From: Clostridia bacterium
GTDB taxonomy: Bacteria > Bacillota > Clostridia > Christensenellales > CAG-138
Direction of reading: 5' to 3'
NCBI GenBank assembly: GCA_017509785.1
Contig: JAFWOT010000024.1
Coordinates: 57,871 to 121,870, forward strand
DNA length: 64,000 nucleotides
Shown here: in pieces, positions 61,501 through 64,000 of the stretch
How the letters are laid out: each line of letters opens with the position of its first letter
Position numbering within the stretch: position 1 is the first letter of the stretch
Translations under genes and position numbers: made by a program
The notes under the pieces: model-generated
Databases searched by the model: none
Told to the model about the DNA's origin: nothing
The model's input: only the letters and a program-made list of their open reading frames with translations

Positions 61501-64000
61501 CTTGAGACCGACAAAAACGTAACCTACGGGGAGATGCCCACCTACAACGGCGAGACTCCCACAAAGGCTGCGACCGCTCAGTACACCTATACCTTCGCGA
61601 GCTGGACTCCCGAGATCGCTGTGGTAACCGGCGACGCCACCTACACGGCGACCTATGCCGAAACAGTCAATAACTATACCGTAACATTCAAGAATTGGGA
61701 CGGTGAGGTTCTTCAGGAAGGCAGTGTCGCATACGGTTCAATTCCCGCCTACAACGGCGAGACTCCCGCAAAGGCTGCGACCGCTCAGTACACCTACACC
61801 TTCTCCGGTTGGACTCCCGAGGTCGTGTCCGTAACCGGCGACGCCACCTACACGGCGACCTATACCGCAACGGTCAACAAGTACACGATCAAGTTCGTGA
61901 ACGAGGGCGGCGCTGAACTGCAGAGCAGCGAAGTTGCCTATGGCGAAATGCCCGCCTACACCGGCGCGACGCCCACAAAGCCTGTGACCGCGCAGTACAC
62001 CTATACCTTCGCGGGTTGGGATCCCAAGATCGCGGCCGTAACCGGCGACGCCACCTACACGGCGACCTACACCGAGACGGTCAACAAGTACACGATCAAG
62101 TTCGTGAACGAGGACGGTACAGTGCTGCAGAGCGGCGAAGTTGCCTATGGCGAGACTCCCGCCTACACAGGCGAGACTCCTACGAAGGAGGCGACCGCGC
62201 AGTACACCTATACCTTCGCGGGTTGGACTCCCGCGATCGCGGCCGTAACCGGCGAAGCCACCTACACGGCGCAGTTTGACAGCACGGTCAACCGTTACAC
62301 GGTAACGGTCGAAACCGACGGCAATGGCACCGCAACGGCGTCCACGAACGAGGCGGACTACGGAACTGAGATAACCGTCAACGCGGAGACGAGCTTTGCG
62401 GGCTATGTGTTTGACAACTGGACTATCAATGGTGAGGTAGTATCCACAGATAATCCTTACACCTTCACGCTTACCGGCGGCGTAACGCTGAAGGCGAACT
62501 TCAAGCTGAGCTTCGACCCCGTGGCGAAGATCGGCAATAACTATTATGATACTCTGGATGCGGCAGTTGCAGCATCCAAGAGCGGTGACGTTATTGTCCT
62601 GCTGAAGGATTGGACGCAGGAGAACGACGTAACTATCCCGAGCGGCGTGACCCTGCTGCTGCCTTATGCGGAGGGCGGGGAGACGATCAACCCGAGCGAC
62701 GCACAGCATCCCTTCGCAAACGAAGCGATCGTGAACACCATGCAGGTCGCGAACGTGGGCACAAACACGAACGTGGTTCTCACCATGGCCGCAGGCAAGA
62801 AACTGACCGTTGAAACCGGCGCTGAGCTTGTTGTCGGCGGCACGCTGGGAGGCTACCATCCGATAGCCGGAGCCACCGTTGGGAAGCACAGCGAGATCAA
62901 CCTCGGTGAAGACGCAAGTATCGAAGTCGCAAGCGGCGCAATACTGAGCAACTGCGGTTACATCACCGGCGGCACGGTCAATGTATACGGAACGGCATAC
63001 GAGCCTTTCGTTGTTACGGACTATCACGGCGGTACAGTGCTGTTCAGCCGGGTAACGTCACACAGCAGCCCGTTCAACAGCTATGTGATCATGAACACCA
63101 GGAGCGATATGATCCTCGATCATACCGCGGAACTGCACGGTTATGTGATGATCTCTGCCGGCGGCGAGCAGCAGCGTGCCAGCATCAAAGCGGTTGGCAG
63201 CAACGGTCTGTTCGTGCTTGACAGCGGCAAGCTGACGATAAGCTACAGCGAAACCGATACCCAGACAGTTTCCGGCACAAGCATCGGGAAGACGAAGTTT
63301 GAATTTGACGGCAGCGTCAGCTTCGATCCGATCACTTTGGAATATGGCGGTTACTCGATCAATATGCAAGACGTGATCTTCGCGATCCCGTACAGCATTG
63401 AAATGACCCAGAAGAGCGGCACGTTTACGGTCAACGCCGACGCGGTTATACTGCCCGGCTCTACCGTAACCATAGCCGAGGGCGCATCCGCGGTGATAGC
63501 AAACGGCCACAAGCTGTTTGTTGCGGATGTGTTTACACCCAATAATGAGGGCGGCATGGCGACCTACCCCACAGGGCTCAATGGACAGCGCGGCAATCTC
63601 TTCATCGATGGCACTCTGACCATCGAGAACGGCGCGACCTTCGGCGGCGTGGTCCAGACTCACGGCACAGGCAAGATCGTAGTCGGCGAGGATGCGACCC
63701 TTTACGGCACCTTCTCTGCCGGCGGCGGAGACAACAAGACGAACTGGCCTGTAACTGCTAGAGTTGCCATGCTGCACGAAGAAGGCAACAAGCTCTATGA
63801 GATGGGAGAACTTGCCGGCGATGTCGTCACTTATTATGGTATAAACGACACGACGGTTACGGTCGAAGATCAGGCTCCTGTTACCGGCACATGGGGTATC
63901 GACCTTGAGATCACGCTGATCGCAAACTATGATGGTGCGGTTCAGAACGCAGTTGTCCTTGAAGGCCGTGTGGGCGTAGAGAAAGTTCTTCCCACGGATA
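55519..64000 (+). CDS. Giant secreted repeat protein (5' part; runs off the window)
   Basis: At least 2827 residues, open to the right edge. Signal peptide MIKQVIRRFISLTLALLFLV with a cut near VHA (about 36). Regions: a beta-rich N-terminal part (about 40-700), a segment with Cys motif YYCATCDAWYDEQH (about 720), MBG-type beta domains (750-1100: TADAKTKTYGAEDPELTYKATG), eleven InlB-B/Flg_new-like repeats (1230-2255) broken after the fifth by a beta-helix-like stretch (IGEVMYTSLADAIAVVNNG, then Asn/Ser/Thr-rich ladder), and another beta-helix-like region (from about 2330). It should be a surface adhesin or stalk; anchor sequence lies beyond the window. GGAGG precedes the ATG. Confidence 0.9.
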   Translation, partial: MIKQVIRRFISLTLALLFLVGLFPNIGNKTITSVHAAVSVPVSGNLTLANKDYLEITASNSYATAQGAVSISTNNVISVTAKGYKTTGICGSEQSSTTTVTFKNTSSVEMTVACSKDGGTLSSNSPIVLNAGDTFTFAVTSGKGTSSSVTQKLTISSIELEAVVVTTTFASAANGSYTVTYNGQPRTVGQSYNESSDYPYILSATPASGYEFKYWVNGSEEIISSTQTNFSYTATSDATIKPVFYKSGSAVFALKTNLSKPYGYLDEAITAARSSGTIVVIGNGSVYGSTGQTSFTIPSGVTLLVPYDSAATSYTTMPGSTGLVAAAKNQSVYRKLTIPSGTGITVDGVLSLPAMVSSANTAYTGVLSGACGQIDMQAGSSITLNNGSKLYCWGYITGSGTITANNGSEVYEEFQICDYRGGNATSGLAGNKKTFPFTQYYIQNIEATLVMNYGAVETVVCRLYSTSYTSADVTLKFVAKDSGGMFNLESGSSFTKSFDTATERATYTINGNANLNSITINAGASINSADFVLPIMQNATVKIESGTTTINQSACMIPGSQLVVDNGATLSISTGKNVFAYSREQWIGKGYIYSGTDFKNEYWNPIRKWTGKFVNADMVSTKVDINGTVIVNGNIYTTVDDNGVTTTQIISSEKTGKIVYNTAPTANTNTYQATQSGNQATNVPIPATAAQLKNGVNRPTSGEYSVDEYTATAGSSAGTTFYYCATCDAWYDEQHTHSNKLDPKSENFTVSGDGTYTYDGDPHTVTVTPAESVTGMGSITVEYYKDDTLVNDPTNAGTYTIKINVTEGDSYNEATGLVVGTLTINKADSSAGAPDAKTLTYTGSAQALVTAGTAVGGTMQYSLERDGTYSTAIPTGVNAGGYTVWYKVVGDANHNDTAPASVNVTIAPKPVTVTEIVANNKTYDGTVTATLETETATINGKVGSDELQVVATGVFADANVGNSKTVAITYTGLTGSSASNYELNTDASLPSTTANITPATVTVTADAKTKTYGAEDPELTYKATGLVGSDALTGALIRTSGEDIGEYEITQGTLTAGGNYTIAFTGAKLTITAATMTVTAEGYTGSYNGSAHSITVFAPEGAAVTYSTSENGEYSANNPAYTNAGTYTVYYKVEKANYITVNGSAAVIISKAAQAAPTELTATAETYSAQGNGTISGVNQYMEYGTSEEGPFTVINSTTINGLAAGTYYVRYREDANHNASPCTQVTVAAGRKIVITWNNYDGTFIKATEADYGEMPAYTGATPTKPATAQYTYTFAGWTPEIVRATGDATYTATYTEAVNKYTITWVDGNGDTLKTEQIAYGEIPAYTGDTPTKTATAQYTYTFNNTWDPAITAVTGDATYTAQFDSTVNKYTITWVDGNGNTLKTEQIAYGETPAYTGETPTKDATAQYTYTFAGWTPEIVAVTGNATYTAQFDSTVNEYTITWVDGNGNTLKTEQVAYGETPAYTGETPTKAATAQYTYTFNNTWSPEIVAVTGDATYTAQFDSTVNKYTIKFVNEDGTVLQSSEVAYGETPVYSGATPTKPADAQYTYVFAGWDPEITAVTGTATYTATYTGNENVARIGEVMYTSLADAIAVVNNGETIVLLQDSATADAENGKAFTIDMNGHTLTGITWVDEDTTLTIDGMAEGSAYNGSIYVGYSPNNNGNVVLNGGTYTCGSGATVLHINGTCLNSNVTIKNAVITSPDDNGIQLNGSGTFVIDNSTITGATGVYVKSGNLTIANSTITGNMTPANYNYYGNGANATGDAIVIDSCEYPGGAPVVVIGEGNTFSGSKNQVGYYEYDGNHDGATEAAEITATTNELTIPEGYAWTEAGEGLYRLVKAFTIRFVDEDGTELQSSEVAYGETPVYNGEEPTKDATAQYTYTFAGWTPEIAAVTGEATYTATYTETVNKYTIKFVNEDGTELQSSEVEYGATPVYNGENPSKPATAEHTFYFDGWTPEIAAVTGDATYRAKYSTVLNTYTVTWKNEDGTVLETDKNVTYGEMPTYNGETPTKAATAQYTYTFASWTPEIAVVTGDATYTATYAETVNNYTVTFKNWDGEVLQEGSVAYGSIPAYNGETPAKAATAQYTYTFSGWTPEVVSVTGDATYTATYTATVNKYTIKFVNEGGAELQSSEVAYGEMPAYTGATPTKPVTAQYTYTFAGWDPKIAAVTGDATYTATYTETVNKYTIKFVNEDGTVLQSGEVAYGETPAYTGETPTKEATAQYTYTFAGWTPAIAAVTGEATYTAQFDSTVNRYTVTVETDGNGTATASTNEADYGTEITVNAETSFAGYVFDNWTINGEVVSTDNPYTFTLTGGVTLKANFKLSFDPVAKIGNNYYDTLDAAVAASKSGDVIVLLKDWTQENDVTIPSGVTLLLPYAEGGETINPSDAQHPFANEAIVNTMQVANVGTNTNVVLTMAAGKKLTVETGAELVVGGTLGGYHPIAGATVGKHSEINLGEDASIEVASGAILSNCGYITGGTVNVYGTAYEPFVVTDYHGGTVLFSRVTSHSSPFNSYVIMNTRSDMILDHTAELHGYVMISAGGEQQRASIKAVGSNGLFVLDSGKLTISYSETDTQTVSGTSIGKTKFEFDGSVSFDPITLEYGGYSINMQDVIFAIPYSIEMTQKSGTFTVNADAVILPGSTVTIAEGASAVIANGHKLFVADVFTPNNEGGMATYPTGLNGQRGNLFIDGTLTIENGATFGGVVQTHGTGKIVVGEDATLYGTFSAGGGDNKTNWPVTARVAMLHEEGNKLYEMGELAGDVVTYYGINDTTVTVEDQAPVTGTWGIDLEITLIANYDGAVQNAVVLEGRVGVEKVLPTD
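59212..62285 (+). repeat. Eleven near-identical repeats in the giant surface protein gene
   Basis: Units of about 200-210 nt encoding a (T)V-x-KYTI-x-(F/W)V-x2-(D/G)G-x-L core, then AYGE-P-Y-G-PTK-ATAQYTYTF-GWTPEI-AVTGDATYTA. Copies 1-5 cover 59212-60250; copies 6-11 cover about 61045-62285. Base-level identity between copies is high (for example the CAGTACACCTACAC core recurs), which points to exchange or recent expansion. Confidence 0.88.

Overview
The window is GC-rich chromosomal DNA that looks like an anaerobic Bacillota (Clostridia-type) bacterium, probably a host- or gut-associated one. The case rests on strong GGAGG-type ribosome binding sites, consensus housekeeping promoters, two DegV genes beside a DUF1836 regulator, an FprA-Hrb type O2/NO-scavenging flavodiiron enzyme, a LoaP-type NusG paralog driving a cell-surface glycan locus, and gram-positive lipoproteins and repeat-rich surface proteins. 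The lineage is an inference; no rRNA or tRNA gene was seen.

Layout. 1-2.7 kb: a partial peptidoglycan-targeting M14 peptidase, a von Willebrand A protein, a zinc-ribbon protein, and a roughly 208-nt structured noncoding RNA with its own near-perfect promoter and terminator. 2.8-12.2 kb: a compact phage-derived cassette (scaffold-like protein, N4-gp56-type capsid, unknown virion-like protein, BppU-like fibre protein, endolysin, holin-like protein, large terminase, portal) with an oppositely oriented EamA transporter inside it and no integrase or tail genes. 12.2-16.9 kb: an RCC1-repeat lipoprotein, a flavodiiron protein fused to flavin reductase and two rubredoxins, and a small lipoprotein. 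16.9-20.4 kb: an aromatic pathway pair, aroA followed by a chorismate synthase-chorismate mutase-shikimate kinase triple fusion, then a GNAT acetyltransferase.

20.4-31.2 kb: an ECF sigma/anti-sigma pair, a kinase-like phosphotransferase, branched-chain aminotransferase, a YigZ/IMPACT protein, a REP-like inverted repeat, an aminotransferase I/II, a lipoprotein, a DUF1836 regulator divergent from two DegV genes with a 20-bp palindrome between them, and a membrane protein. 31.2-39.8 kb: a full peptide ABC transporter operon (binding protein, two permeases, two ATPases) plus a small membrane protein; the second permease carries an unusual insert of about 425 residues with four internal repeats. 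39.8-43.3 kb: free methionine-R-sulfoxide reductase and an XpaC-TelA-TPM membrane/stress operon.

43.4-64 kb: a surface locus. A LoaP-like antiterminator is followed by a structured leader and genes for a priming sugar transferase, a GT2 and two GT4-like glycosyltransferases, a LicD phosphotransferase and a lipoprotein. Then come a secreted phosphodiester glycosidase with C-terminal surface repeats, an Lgt-like membrane protein, and the first 2827 codons of a giant secreted protein with eleven near-identical 66-70-residue repeats; it runs off the right edge. The genes together suggest production, decoration and trimming of a phosphodiester-containing surface glycan, and display of large repeat proteins. 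Long open frames antisense to many real genes are codon-bias artefacts and were left out.
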